Shown one piece after another: positions 23,645 through 36,105 of a DNA stretch of 64,000 nt. Both the position numbers and the translations under genes were made by a program. The stretch covers positions 1-64,000 of the forward strand of contig DASWNW010000080.1 of NCBI GenBank assembly GCA_036399015.1. The letters are read 5' to 3'. The notes beneath the pieces were generated by a model. It worked only from the letters and a program-made list of their open reading frames with translations. It was not told where the DNA came from and ran no database searches. The first letter of the stretch is position 1; each line of letters begins with the position of its first letter. This DNA comes from QHVT01 sp036399015 (lineage in GTDB: Bacteria > Acidobacteriota > Thermoanaerobaculia > Gp7-AA8).

Positions 23645-23833
23645 CTACTCGACGACTTCGACGAGGTGAGGGATCTTCGCGATCATGCCGCGAACTTCCT
23701 TGCTGTCCACGCGCTCGGTGACCCGGTGCATCTTGCCGAGGCCGAGAGCCTTGAGGGTCTCGCGCATCTCGACGGGGCAACCGATGCCGCTGCGGATCTG
23801 GCGGATGCGAATGGTCTTGCCGTTCGTGGCCAT
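23645..23833 (-). CDS. rpmD: 50S ribosomal protein L30
   Basis: 62 residues with IRIRQIRSGIGCP and LKALGLGKMHRVTERVDSKEVRGMI, typical of bacterial L30. Its ATG overlaps the rpsE stop by one base, implying coupled translation. Confidence 0.97.
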   Translation of the reverse strand: MATNGKTIRIRQIRSGIGCPVEMRETLKALGLGKMHRVTERVDSKEVRGMIAKIPHLVEVVE

Positions 23834-24396
23834 TACGCCTCGGCTCCTTCCGCCGCGGCCGGTTCTTCCGCGCCGCCGCGGAGGGCCTTGTACTGCTCTT
23901 CCGTCCGGAGGAGCTTGAGGGCCTCGAACGTCGCCTTGACGACGTTGTGCGGGTTGGCGGTGCCGAGCGACTTGGTGAGGATGTTCTGGATGCCGGCCGA
24001 CTCGAGGATGGCGCGGACCGGACCACCGGCGATGACGCCGGTGCCTTCCGAGGCCGGCTTGAGCAGGACCTTGCCGGCGCCGTAGTGGCCGAGCTGCGCG
24101 TGCGGGATGGTGGTCCCGCTCATCGCGATCGTGATCATGTTCTTCTTCGCGATCTCGATGCCCTTCTTGATGGCGGCCGGGACTTCCTTGGCCTTGCCCG
24201 AGCCGAAGCCCACCTTGCCCTTGCCGTCGCCGACGACGACCAGCGCGCTGAAGCTGAAGTTCTTACCGCCCTTGACGACCTTCGTCACGCGGTTGATGTG
24301 CACGACCTTGTCGATCATGCCGCTTTCGCTGCGGTCATCCTGGCGACGATCGCCGCGAGGTGAACCCTGTCCGGGACGCTGCATTGGACGCTGCAT
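23833..24396 (-). CDS. rpsE: 30S ribosomal protein S5
   Basis: 187 residues. After a Gln/Arg-rich N-terminal extension of about 25 residues, the core starts at IDKVVHINRVTKVVKGGKNF, followed by GDGKGKVGFGSGKAKEVPAAIKKG and VIAGGPVRAILESAGI. The C terminus is an Ala/Glu tail. Confidence 0.98.
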   Translation of the reverse strand: MQRPMQRPGQGSPRGDRRQDDRSESGMIDKVVHINRVTKVVKGGKNFSFSALVVVGDGKGKVGFGSGKAKEVPAAIKKGIEIAKKNMITIAMSGTTIPHAQLGHYGAGKVLLKPASEGTGVIAGGPVRAILESAGIQNILTKSLGTANPHNVVKATFEALKLLRTEEQYKALRGGAEEPAAAEGAEA

Positions 24397-24404
24397 GTGA
24401 TCTC

Positions 24405-24764
24405 CTAGAATTCCAGTCCGTTCTCACGCGCCGCATCCGCGAGCGCCTTGATGTTGCCGTGGTAGAGGTACCCGCCGCGGTCGAACACGACCCGGGTGAT
24501 CCCCTTGTCCTTCGCCTTCCGGGCGATGAGCGCGCCGACCGCCTTTGCGGCCGCCGCGTTGGAGCCCTTCGCTCCCGCCTCTTTCTCGAGGCTCGACGCC
24601 GAGACGATGGTGTTGCCGGTGGCGTCGTCGATCACCTGCGCGTAAATGCTCTTGAGGCTGCGGAAGACCGCCAGGCGGGGACGCTCCGTGGTGCCCGTCA
24701 CCTTGCGCCGGATGCGCTCGCGAATCCGGTTCCGTGCTTCGACTCTGTGCTTTGCCTGATCCAT
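24405..24764 (-). CDS. rplR: 50S ribosomal protein L18
   Basis: 119 residues. The start at MDQAKHRVEARNRIRERIRRK is chosen because it matches the family. The longer frame upstream only translates the AT-rich intergenic palindrome. RPRLAVFRSLKSIYAQVIDD and FDRGGYLYHGNIKALADAARENGLEF are diagnostic. It binds 5S rRNA with L5. Confidence 0.98.
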   Translation of the reverse strand: MDQAKHRVEARNRIRERIRRKVTGTTERPRLAVFRSLKSIYAQVIDDATGNTIVSASSLEKEAGAKGSNAAAAKAVGALIARKAKDKGITRVVFDRGGYLYHGNIKALADAARENGLEF

Positions 24765-24796
24765 TGTTTCCTCTGTGCCGAGATGAGTACCCGGCC

Positions 24797-24897
24797 CACT
24801 AAGAAATTGAAAATTGAAAGTGGAAAATTGAAAATGCGTGGCTCCCGCACCTTCGATCCGATTTTTCAATTTTCAATTTTTTCATTTTCAATTCCTG
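24797..24897. repeat. AT-rich imperfect palindrome between rplF and rplR
   Basis: TTGAAAATTGAAA-type units on the left (about 24803-24837) face TTTTCAATTTTCAATTT units on the right (about 24862-24893) around a GC-rich ~25-base loop. This is strongly AT-rich in an otherwise GC-rich region. It would form a long hairpin in the operon mRNA. Origin and role unknown. Confidence 0.7.
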
Positions 24898-25440
24898 CTA
24901 CTTGCCGGCCGCCTTGCCCGCCTTGCGGCGAACCACTTCGTCCGAGTACTTGATGCCCTTGCCCTTGTAGGGGTCGGGCTCGCGGAGGCTGCGGATCTCC
25001 GCGGCGGTCTGGCCGACCTTCTGGCGGTCGATGCCCGTCACGGTGATGTGGCCGGTTTTGGCGTCGACGGTGATGTCGATCCCCTCCGGAATCGGGAACC
25101 GGATGGGATGCGAGTAGCCGAGCTGGAAGACGACCTCGCGGCCCTTCACCTCGGCGCGGTAGCCGACGCCGATGATGTCGAGCTCGCGCTTGAAGCCCTC
25201 GCTCACGCCGCGGACGTTGTTCGCCACGAGCGCGCGCATGAGGCCGTGGAAGGCGCGGGTGCGGCCTTCCTCGTCGCCACGCTCGAACTTCACGACGTTG
25301 TTCTCGACGTTCATGGTGATGCCGGGGACCTTGGCGGTGGTGAGGCTGCCCTTCGGCCCCTTGACCACGACCGCGCTCTCGGTCTGGCTGACCTCGACGC
25401 CTTTCGGCAGCGGAATCTCTTTCTTACCAATACGCGACAT
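24898..25440 (-). CDS. rplF: 50S ribosomal protein L6
   Basis: 180 residues, two duplicated L6 domains. MSRIGKKEIPLPKGVEV at the N terminus and the C-terminal signature EPDPYKGKGIKYSDEVVRRKAGK are diagnostic. Eleven bases separate it from rpsH. Confidence 0.98.
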   Translation of the reverse strand: MSRIGKKEIPLPKGVEVSQTESAVVVKGPKGSLTTAKVPGITMNVENNVVKFERGDEEGRTRAFHGLMRALVANNVRGVSEGFKRELDIIGVGYRAEVKGREVVFQLGYSHPIRFPIPEGIDITVDAKTGHITVTGIDRQKVGQTAAEIRSLREPDPYKGKGIKYSDEVVRRKAGKAAGK

Positions 25441-25451
25441 GTGGGATCTCC

Positions 25452-25856
25452 TTACCAGACCTGGCAGAGGACTTCGCCGCCGATGCCGGTGCGCGCCGCC
25501 TCGGCGCCGGAGAGGACGCCTTTCGAGGTGGAGACGATGGCCAGGCCGAGACCGCCCAGAACCTGCGGGATCTCTTCCTTGCCACGGTACACGCGACGGC
25601 CCGGGCGCGAAACGCGCTCGATGCCACGGATGACGGGCTCGCCGTCCTCCGAGTACTTGAGGTAGACGCGGAGGGTGGCCTGCGGCTTGCCGTCCTCGTT
25701 CGCTACCTTGTAGTTGCTGATGAAACCCTCGGACTTGAGGATACGCGCAACCTCGACCTTCAGCTTCGAGCTCGGCATCTCGACGCGTTCGTGGCGCGAC
25801 TGAATTCCGTTGCGGATTCTGGTGAGCATATCCGCGATGGGATCTGTCATCGACAT
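25452..25856 (-). CDS. rpsH: 30S ribosomal protein S8
   Basis: 134 residues. DPIADMLTRIRNGI at the start and the C-terminal GLGLAIVSTSKGVLSGAEAARTGIGGEVLCQVW identify S8. The ATG at 25856 has GGAGT 7 bases upstream. A second ATG two codons later gives the more common family start. Confidence 0.98.
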   Translation of the reverse strand: MSMTDPIADMLTRIRNGIQSRHERVEMPSSKLKVEVARILKSEGFISNYKVANEDGKPQATLRVYLKYSEDGEPVIRGIERVSRPGRRVYRGKEEIPQVLGGLGLAIVSTSKGVLSGAEAARTGIGGEVLCQVW

Positions 25857-25886
25857 TCTGTGACTCCTAGTAATCGGTCGTGCGAG

Positions 25887-26072
25887 CTACCAGCTCGATT
25901 TCGTCACGCCGGGGACGTAGCCGCCCAGCGAGAGCAGTCGGAAGCAGATGCGGCAGAGCTGGAACTTGCGCAGGAACCCGCGCGGACGTCCACACTGCTT
26001 GCAGCGGTTGCGCTGACGCGTCGAGAACTTCGGCTTCCGCTCAGCTTTGACGATCATTGAAGTTTTGGCCAT
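25887..26072 (-). CDS. rpsN: 30S ribosomal protein S14, zinc-binding type Z
   Basis: 61 residues with the CXXC pairs CKQC and CRIC. The short zinc form, not the long Cys-less paralogue induced under zinc limitation elsewhere. The sequence ends GYVPGVTKSSW, as in the family. Confidence 0.97.
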   Translation of the reverse strand: MAKTSMIVKAERKPKFSTRQRNRCKQCGRPRGFLRKFQLCRICFRLLSLGGYVPGVTKSSW

Positions 26073-26081
26073 GTGGTCCTC

Positions 26082-26624
26082 TTACTTGCCGAACGGCATT
26101 CCGAGCTCGCGAAGGAGCGTGCGAGCCTGCTCGTCCGTCTTCGCGGTCGTGACGATCGTGATGTTCATGCCCTTCGGCTTGTCGACCTTCACCGGATCGA
26201 TTTCGGGGAAGATCAGGTGGTCGCGGATGCCGAGGGTGTAATTGCCGCGCCCGTCGAACGACTTCGTCGGCACGCCGCGGAAGTCGCGGACGCGCGGAAG
26301 AGCGACGCTGATCAGACGGTCGAGGAACTCGTACATCTTGTCGCCGCGGAGGGTGACCATCGTGCCGATGGGAACGCCCTCGCGGAGCTTGAAGGCCGCA
26401 ATGGACTTCTTGGCCTTGGTCACGACCGGCTTCTGGCCGGTGATGGTGGCGAGCTCCTCGACCGCGGAGTCGAGAATCTTGGAGTTCGAGATCGCCTCGC
26501 CCATGCCCATGTTCAGGACGACTTTCTCGACCTTGGGAACCGCCATCGGGTTCTTGATCTGAAACTCTTCCTGCAGCTTCCTGCGGACTTCTGTCTGGTA
26601 ATGCTCTTTGAGTCTGGCTGCCAT
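26082..26624 (-). CDS. rplE: 50S ribosomal protein L5
   Basis: 180 residues. Conserved NPMAVPKVEKVVLNMGMGEA, ITGQKPVVTKAKKSIAAFKLREG and RDFRGVPTKSFDGRGNYTLGI. Contacts 5S rRNA and the P-site tRNA. Confidence 0.98.
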   Translation of the reverse strand: MAARLKEHYQTEVRRKLQEEFQIKNPMAVPKVEKVVLNMGMGEAISNSKILDSAVEELATITGQKPVVTKAKKSIAAFKLREGVPIGTMVTLRGDKMYEFLDRLISVALPRVRDFRGVPTKSFDGRGNYTLGIRDHLIFPEIDPVKVDKPKGMNITIVTTAKTDEQARTLLRELGMPFGK

Positions 26625-26682
26625 GCTGGTTCCTTGTGCCCCCCGGCGTTGTACGGGGGAGGTGTGGTTGTTACCGCGTTAG

Positions 26683-27051
26683 TTACTTGATGAGGTCCGC
26701 TTTGCAGTTGCGGCAGAAGCGGACGGCGGTGCCTTCTTCGGTGCGGTGCGAGCCGGTCCGGGCCGGCTCGTTGCAGCTCGGGCAGATCACCTGGAGCTTG
26801 GCCACGTTGATGGCCGACTCCCGCTCGAGGATGCCGCCCTTGACGTTCTTGCCGGGGTTCGGCTTGGTGTGCTTCTTGGTGAAGTTCACACGCTCGACGA
26901 TGGCCTTGCCCTTGGTGGCGAGGACGCGGAGAACGCGTCCCTGCTTGCCGCGGTCCTTGCCGGAGAGAACGACGACGGTGTCGCCTTTCTTCACGTGCGG
27001 CTTCGGGCGGGGGCCTTCAGTCTGCTTGCTGCTACGTCCGTACAGTCCCAT
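26683..27051 (-). CDS. rplX: 50S ribosomal protein L24
   Basis: 122 residues. A KOW motif (VKKGDTVVVLSGKDRGKQGRV) follows a 17-residue N-terminal extension. The C terminus carries two CXXC pairs (CPSC and CRNC), a zinc-ribbon variant of L24. Ends CKADLIK. Confidence 0.97.
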   Translation of the reverse strand: MGLYGRSSKQTEGPRPKPHVKKGDTVVVLSGKDRGKQGRVLRVLATKGKAIVERVNFTKKHTKPNPGKNVKGGILERESAINVAKLQVICPSCNEPARTGSHRTEEGTAVRFCRNCKADLIK

Positions 27052-27063
27052 GGTGCGCTTCCT

Positions 27064-27435
27064 TTAAATGACTTCCGGCGCGAGCGAGATGATCTTCATG
27101 AACTTGCGCTCACGAAGCTCTCGGGCCACCGGGCCGAACACGCGGGTGCCGACCGGCTCGCGCGCGTCGTTGATCAGAACGGCCGCGTTGTCGTCGAACT
27201 TGATGTACGACCCGTCGCGGCGGCGGGTCTCCTTCACGGTGCGGACGATCACGGCCCTGACGACCGCGCCCTTCTTCACCGTACCGTCCGGCGAGGCTTC
27301 CTTCACCGAGGCGGTGATGACGTCGCCGACGCGGGCGTACTGCCCCGCGGTCGAGCCGCCGCGCATGCGGATGCAGGCGATCTTCTTCGCGCCGGTGTTG
27401 TCGGCCACCTGAAGAATGGTTCCCATCTGAATCAT
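27064..27435 (-). CDS. rplN: 50S ribosomal protein L14
   Basis: 123 residues. IQMGTILQVADNTGAKKIACIRM and DDNAAVLINDAREPVGTRVFGPVARELR are diagnostic. Twelve bases from rplX. Confidence 0.98.
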   Translation of the reverse strand: MIQMGTILQVADNTGAKKIACIRMRGGSTAGQYARVGDVITASVKEASPDGTVKKGAVVRAVIVRTVKETRRRDGSYIKFDDNAAVLINDAREPVGTRVFGPVARELRERKFMKIISLAPEVI

Positions 27436-27439
27436 GACG

Positions 27440-27518
27440 TTGTCTCCACTGTTGCTAGTTGCTGGTTGCTAGTTGCCGGCAAAGCAGCACTTGCCACCAG
27501 CGACCAGGAACTAGCAAC
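27440..27518. repeat. GTTGC...GCAAC hairpin repeat between rpsQ and rplN
   Basis: GTTGCTAGTTGCTGGTTGC units face ACCAGGAACTAGCAAC units around a GGCAAAGCAGCACTTGCC core. Related in sequence to the elements near 19470 and 32300. Confidence 0.65.
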
Positions 27519-27812
27519 CTAGCTGGCCTTATCCAATACTTCCCGAACGTTCCAGCGCTTGCGCTTCGAGAGCGGGCGCGTCTCCTCGATGATCACGCGG
27601 TCGCCGACGTTGATGTCCGGCTGCTCGCTGTGCGCGAGGAACTTGCTGGTGCGCTTGATGTACTTCTGATACATCCCGTGCTTGACGAGGTTCTCGACCG
27701 CGACGACCACGGTCTTCTGCATCTTGTTCGAGACCACCACGCCGATCTTGGTGCGGCTGTTCTGGTCGTTGCTCTGACCGGCGGCGGCTTCCTTCTTGTC
27801 CTTCGTAGCCAT
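27519..27812 (-). CDS. rpsQ: 30S ribosomal protein S17
   Basis: 97 residues. The OB-fold core IGVVVSNKMQKTVVVAVENLVKH and INVGDRVIIEETRPLSKRKRWNV identify S17. The N-terminal ~20 residues (KDKKEAAAGQSNDQN) are an extension. Confidence 0.97.
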   Translation of the reverse strand: MATKDKKEAAAGQSNDQNSRTKIGVVVSNKMQKTVVVAVENLVKHGMYQKYIKRTSKFLAHSEQPDINVGDRVIIEETRPLSKRKRWNVREVLDKAS

Positions 27813-27823
27813 GTTCCTGTTCC

Positions 27824-28039
27824 TTACGCGCTGGCAGCGCCGCGCTCGCGCTCATTGAGGAGCGTCTGGATCTGCGCGATCTCGCGGCGCACTTCGCGCA
27901 TCTTCATCGGGTTCTCGACGCGCCCGGTGGCGCGTTGAAAGCGGAGCTTGAAGAGCTGCTCGCGCAGGTCGCGCTCGCGGGAGCGGAGCTCGTCGACGCT
28001 CTTGTCGCGAAGGGTGGTCATCGTCTTCTTGCTGGCCAT
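27824..28039 (-). CDS. rpmC: 50S ribosomal protein L29
   Basis: 71 residues. The ATG at 28039 overlaps the rplP stop (TAATG). The sequence LRDKSVDELRSRERDLREQLFKLRFQRATGRVENPMKMREVRREIAQIQTLL, seen in two helices, is the L29 hairpin. The longer frame through 28189 is the rplP antiframe. Confidence 0.96.
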   Translation of the reverse strand: MASKKTMTTLRDKSVDELRSRERDLREQLFKLRFQRATGRVENPMKMREVRREIAQIQTLLNERERGAASA

Positions 28040-28464
28040 TACTCGCCGACCTCCGTCTGCTCGCGCGTCACGAAGCGGGTCTTGATCGGCAGCTTGGAGC
28101 CGGCCAGGCGGAACGCCTCCTCGGCGACCTCGCGCGTCACACCCTCCATCTCGTAGAGGATGCGGGCCGGCTTGATCACGCACACCCACTCTTCCGGTGC
28201 ACCCTTGCCCTTGCCCATGCGGGTCTCGAGTGGCTTCTTGGTGACCGGCTTGTCCGGGAAGATGCGGATCCAGATCTTGCCGCCGCGCTTGATGTGGCGG
28301 GTCATGGCGATACGGGCCGCCTCGATCTGGCGGGCGGTGACCCAGCCCGTCTCGAGCGCCTGCAGCCCGAAATCGCCGAACGAGACCTTGGCCCCGCGCG
28401 TGGCGAGACCGCGGCGGCGTCCGCGCTGCTGCTTTCTGAATTTGACTTTCTTCGGCATCAACAT
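28039..28464 (-). CDS. rplP: 50S ribosomal protein L16
   Basis: 141 residues. MPKKVKFRKQQRGRRRGLATRG and RIFPDKPVTKKPLETRMGKGKGAPEEWV are diagnostic. The ATG at 28464 has AGGAGA 9 bases upstream. A second ATG two codons later is the common family start. Confidence 0.98.
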   Translation of the reverse strand: MLMPKKVKFRKQQRGRRRGLATRGAKVSFGDFGLQALETGWVTARQIEAARIAMTRHIKRGGKIWIRIFPDKPVTKKPLETRMGKGKGAPEEWVCVIKPARILYEMEGVTREVAEEAFRLAGSKLPIKTRFVTREQTEVGE

Positions 28465-28496
28465 GATGCGGTTTCTCCTGGATTACTGACTTCGAG

Positions 28497-29147
<651 letters not shown>

Positions 29148-29158
29148 AGTAGCCTCCG

Positions 29159-29548
29159 TTATTTACGGGCGCGGGCGCGGCCCTTGCCGCCGCTGCGCTC
29201 GTTTACAGCCTTCACTTCGTCCGAGACATGCACCGTGACGTGCGCCTTCCGCTTCTGGATCTGATAGGCGCGCCCCATCGGTGCGGGCTGGATGCGCTTC
29301 TCACGCGGACCTTCGTTGACGTAGATCTTCGAGACCACCAGGTCGTCGACGTCCGCGCCTGCTTCCTTGTTCTCCGCGTTGGCCACGGCCGAGCGGAGGA
29401 GCTTCTCGAGGTCCTTCGCCACCGCCTTGCGGGTGAAGCGGAGGATGTTGAGCGCTTCCTCGACCTTCTTGCCGCGGACGAGGTCGGCCACGAGGCGCAC
29501 CTTCTGGGGCGACGCTTTCAGGTATCTGAGAGTTGCCGTTGCTTCCAT
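29159..29548 (-). CDS. rplV: 50S ribosomal protein L22
   Basis: 129 residues. ATLRYLKASPQKVRLVADLVRGKKVEEALNIL pattern and the exit-tunnel hairpin region RIQPAPMGRAYQIQKRKAHVTV are present. Carries an Arg/Lys-rich C-terminal tail. Confidence 0.98.
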   Translation of the reverse strand: MEATATLRYLKASPQKVRLVADLVRGKKVEEALNILRFTRKAVAKDLEKLLRSAVANAENKEAGADVDDLVVSKIYVNEGPREKRIQPAPMGRAYQIQKRKAHVTVHVSDEVKAVNERSGGKGRARARK

Positions 29549-29557
29549 GGTGTCCTC

Positions 29558-29848
29558 TTACTTCCCTGCCGGCTTGGCCGACTTCTCGACCTTCTTGCCG
29601 CTGTGGCCTTTGAAGGTACGGGTCAGGGAGAACTCGCCCAGCTTGTGACCGACCATGTTCTCGGAGATGTAAACCGGGGTGAACTTCCGGCCGTTGTGCA
29701 CCGCGATCGTGTGACCGACCATGTCGGGGGTCACGGTCGAGCGGCGCGACCACGTCTTGATGACTTTCTTGTCGCGCTCGCGGTTCATCGTCTCCACCTT
29801 CTTCTCGAGGTGGCTGTCCACGAACGGACCTTTCTTCATTGAGCGCAT
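29558..29848 (-). CDS. rpsS: 30S ribosomal protein S19
   Basis: 96 residues beginning MRSMKKGPFVDSHLEKK. WSRRSTVTPDMVGHTIAVHNGRKF and GEFSLTRTFKGH are diagnostic. Its ATG overlaps the rplB stop (TAATG). The longer frame is rejected because it runs into rplB. Confidence 0.98.
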   Translation of the reverse strand: MRSMKKGPFVDSHLEKKVETMNRERDKKVIKTWSRRSTVTPDMVGHTIAVHNGRKFTPVYISENMVGHKLGEFSLTRTFKGHSGKKVEKSAKPAGK

Positions 29849-30672
29849 TACTTGGTTCTCCGCTTGACGATGAACTTGTTCGTCTGCTTGTTGCGGCGCG
29901 TCTTGTAGCCCTTGGTGGGCTGGCCCCACGGGCTGACCGGGTGACGGCCGCCGGAGGTCTTGCCCTCGCCGCCGCCGAGTGGGTGGTCGACCGGGTTCAT
30001 CGAGACGCCGCGGTTGTGCGGCTTCTTGCCGAGGTGGCGGGTGCGTCCGGCCTTGCCGTACGACACGTTCTCGTGCTCGAGGTTGCCGACCTGCCCGACC
30101 GTCGCGTAGCAGCGGACGTGCACCTTGCGCATCTCGCCGGAGGGGAGGCGGAGCGTGGCCCAGTCACCCTCGCGGGCGATGAGCTGCGCGCCGACGCCGG
30201 CCGAGCGGACCATCTGGCCGCCCTTGCCTTCCTTGAGCTCGACGTTGTGGATCACGGTGCCGAGGGGGATCTTCGACAGCGGGAGGGCATTGCCCACCAG
30301 GATGTCGGCGTCCTCGCCGGCCACGATGGTCGTGCCGACCGTCAGGCCGTTCGGGGCGAGGATGTAGCGCTTCTCGCCGTCGACGTAGTGCAGCAGCGCG
30401 ATGTGGGCGGTGCGGTTCGGATCGTACTCGATCGCCGCGACCTTCGCGGGGATGCCGCGCTTGTCGCGCTTGAAGTCGATCTCACGGTACTTCTGCTTGT
30501 GACCGCCGCCGATGAAACGCGACGTGACGCGGCCGGAGCTGCTGCGCCCGCCCGTCTTCGGCTTGCCCTTGGTCAGCGCCTTCTCCGGCGTCGTCTTGGT
30601 GATGTCCTTGAACGACGCGTGGGTGGAGAAGCGGACGCCGGGCGAAGTCGGCTTGTATCGATTCGTAGCCAT
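29848..30672 (-). CDS. rplB: 50S ribosomal protein L2
   Basis: 274 residues. PTSPGVRFSTHASF at the N terminus and the peptidyl-transferase-proximal segment RGVSMNPVDHPLGGGEGKTSGGRHPVSPWG near the C terminus identify L2. Confidence 0.98.
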   Translation of the reverse strand: MATNRYKPTSPGVRFSTHASFKDITKTTPEKALTKGKPKTGGRSSSGRVTSRFIGGGHKQKYREIDFKRDKRGIPAKVAAIEYDPNRTAHIALLHYVDGEKRYILAPNGLTVGTTIVAGEDADILVGNALPLSKIPLGTVIHNVELKEGKGGQMVRSAGVGAQLIAREGDWATLRLPSGEMRKVHVRCYATVGQVGNLEHENVSYGKAGRTRHLGKKPHNRGVSMNPVDHPLGGGEGKTSGGRHPVSPWGQPTKGYKTRRNKQTNKFIVKRRTK

Positions 30673-30702
30673 AGTTGTCTTTCTTTATCGGCTCGTTACG
30701 GC

Positions 30703-30993
30703 TCAGACGCCCTCGACGAACTCGGGCGCCTTCTCGCCTGCCTTGAGCCGCACGTACGCCTTGCGCCAGTCGCGGCGCTTGCCGACGAAGCGGCCCAACC
30801 GTTTCATTTTTCCGCGAACGTTGAAGAGGCGGACCTCTTCGACCTTCACCTTGAAGAGCTCCTCGACGGCGCTCTTGACCTGGATCTTGTTCGCGCTCGG
30901 GTCGACCTCGAAGGCGATGACGTTCCCTTCCTCGCGGAGGATCGTCGACTTCTCGGTGACCAGCGGCCGGCGGATGATCTGATTAGCGTTCAT
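30703..30993 (-). CDS. rplW: 50S ribosomal protein L23
   Basis: 96 residues. IIRRPLVTEKSTILREEGNVIAFEVD and VEEVRLFNVRGKMKRLGRFVGKRRDWRKAYV are diagnostic. Its start overlaps the end of rplD by 11 bases. L23 is the docking site for nascent-chain factors. Confidence 0.98.
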   Translation of the reverse strand: MNANQIIRRPLVTEKSTILREEGNVIAFEVDPSANKIQVKSAVEELFKVKVEEVRLFNVRGKMKRLGRFVGKRRDWRKAYVRLKAGEKAPEFVEGV

Positions 30994-31615
30994 TGCTGAG
31001 TGCCTCCGTCAGACGATCGAGCGCGGCCTGGCTCAGGACGACGTAGCGGCTGTTGACGACGTCGTACACGTTCACGTGCAGGGCGTCGACGAACAGGAGC
31101 TTCGGGTTGTTGCGCGAGGCGAGTACCGCGTTGGTGTTCTCGAGCGTGTCGATGAGAAGAGCCTTCCCCTCCACGCCGATCGAAGCCACCTTCTGCGCGA
31201 ACGACTTCGTCTTCGACTCGTCGACCGACATGTCGTTGACGACGACGAACTTCCCTTCCTTCACGCGCTGGGAGAGAGCCGACTTGAGGGCCGCCTTCTT
31301 CTCCTTCGTGTTCATCTTGTACGAGTAGTCGCGGGGCTGCGGCCCGAAGACCGTGCCGCCGTGACGGTGAATCGGCGGGCGGGCGCCACCCTGACGGGCG
31401 CGGCCGGTGCCCTTCTGCCGGAACGGCTTCTTGCCCGAGCCGCTCACTTCGGAGCGGGTCTTGGTCTTGTGCGTTCCCTGGCGCAGGCCGGCGAGGTAGT
31501 TCCGCACCGCCTCGTGGACGAGATGCTCCTTGTACGGGTACGCGAAGATCTCTTCCGGCAGGTCGATCGAGCCGACCGTTTTGTTGTCCCAGTTCTTGAT
31601 GTCGATGGTCGGCAT
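30983..31615 (-). CDS. rplD: 50S ribosomal protein L4
   Basis: 210 residues. The extended loop TKTRSEVSGSGKKPFRQKGTGRARQGGARPP and the globular part with VVNDMSVDESKTK identify L4. Two bases separate it from rplC. In some bacteria L4 regulates the S10 operon; no leader target is evident here. Confidence 0.98.
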   Translation of the reverse strand: MPTIDIKNWDNKTVGSIDLPEEIFAYPYKEHLVHEAVRNYLAGLRQGTHKTKTRSEVSGSGKKPFRQKGTGRARQGGARPPIHRHGGTVFGPQPRDYSYKMNTKEKKAALKSALSQRVKEGKFVVVNDMSVDESKTKSFAQKVASIGVEGKALLIDTLENTNAVLASRNNPKLLFVDALHVNVYDVVNSRYVVLSQAALDRLTEALSNER

Positions 31616-31617
31616 GG

Positions 31618-32259
31618 TTACTCTCCCCGCTTTCCGCTCTTGGAGAAGCGCACGTAGACGAGGCCATTGCGACCACCCGGGACGGCGCCGCGGATGTAGA
31701 GCAGGTTGTTCTCGACGTCGATCTTCGCGACGCGGAGGTTCTTGACGGTGACCTGGTCGCCGCCCATCCGGCCGCCCATGCGCATGCCCTTCATGACGCG
31801 CGACGGGAAGGCGGAGGCGCCGATCGAGCCGGGAGCGCGGTGGAACATCGAGCCGTGAGACTCGCGGCCGCCGCCGAATCCATGGCGCTTGACGACGCCC
31901 TGGAACCCCTTGCCCTTCGACTGGCCGACCACGTCGATCGAGTCGCCCGGCTTGAAGATGTCGACCTGCACGCGGTCGCCGACGTTCGCGTCGCCGCTGT
32001 ACGGCACTTCCGCGAGCGTACGCACCGGCTGCACGCCGGCCTTCTCGAAATGTCCCCGCTGCGCGCTGGTGATGCGGCGGTTCGAGACCTTCTCGACGAG
32101 ACCGATCTGCACGGCGTCGTAGCCGTCCTTCTCACTCGTCTTCTTCTGGACCACGAGGCAGGGACCGGCCTGGACGACCGTCACCGGCACCAGGGCGCCG
32201 TCTTCGGCGAACACCTGGGTCATCCCGACCTTCTTGCCAATGATTCCTTCGATTGCCAT
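31618..32259 (-). CDS. rplC: 50S ribosomal protein L3
   Basis: 213 residues starting MAIEGIIGKKVGMTQVF. VVGQSKGKGFQGVVKRHGFGGGRESHGS is diagnostic and includes the Gln methylated by PrmB in other bacteria. The longer frame upstream translates the hairpin repeat and is rejected. Confidence 0.98.
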   Translation of the reverse strand: MAIEGIIGKKVGMTQVFAEDGALVPVTVVQAGPCLVVQKKTSEKDGYDAVQIGLVEKVSNRRITSAQRGHFEKAGVQPVRTLAEVPYSGDANVGDRVQVDIFKPGDSIDVVGQSKGKGFQGVVKRHGFGGGRESHGSMFHRAPGSIGASAFPSRVMKGMRMGGRMGGDQVTVKNLRVAKIDVENNLLYIRGAVPGGRNGLVYVRFSKSGKRGE

Positions 32260-32289
32260 TTGCTTGTCTTTCACCTTGGAACCCGCGAG

Positions 32290-32385
32290 GGTTCGTGTGT
32301 CTGTTGCGAGTAGCGTGTAGCGAGTTGCCCGTGCTTTCTCGCCTGGGCGACCAGGCCCGGGCAACACGCAACTCGAAACCCGCAA
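32290..32385. repeat. GTTGC...GCAAC hairpin repeat between rplC and rpsJ
   Basis: TGTTGCGAGTAGCGTGTAGCGAGTTGCCCG on the left faces CGGGCAACACGCAACTCGAAACCCGCAAC on the right around a short loop. Third member of the family in this operon. Confidence 0.65.
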
Positions 32386-32703
<318 letters not shown>

Positions 32704-32772
32704 GGTTTCGTACCCTTACAAAGAACAATCAATGCGGACAGGTCTCAGAAGCCTGTCCGCATTAGTAGCTGA

Positions 32773-33963
<1,191 letters not shown>

Positions 33964-34014
33964 TGAGATCTAACCTCCGTGATTTCTTTCGTGAATCGGA
34001 TCCCTGAGGGATCC

Positions 34015-36105
<2,091 letters not shown>

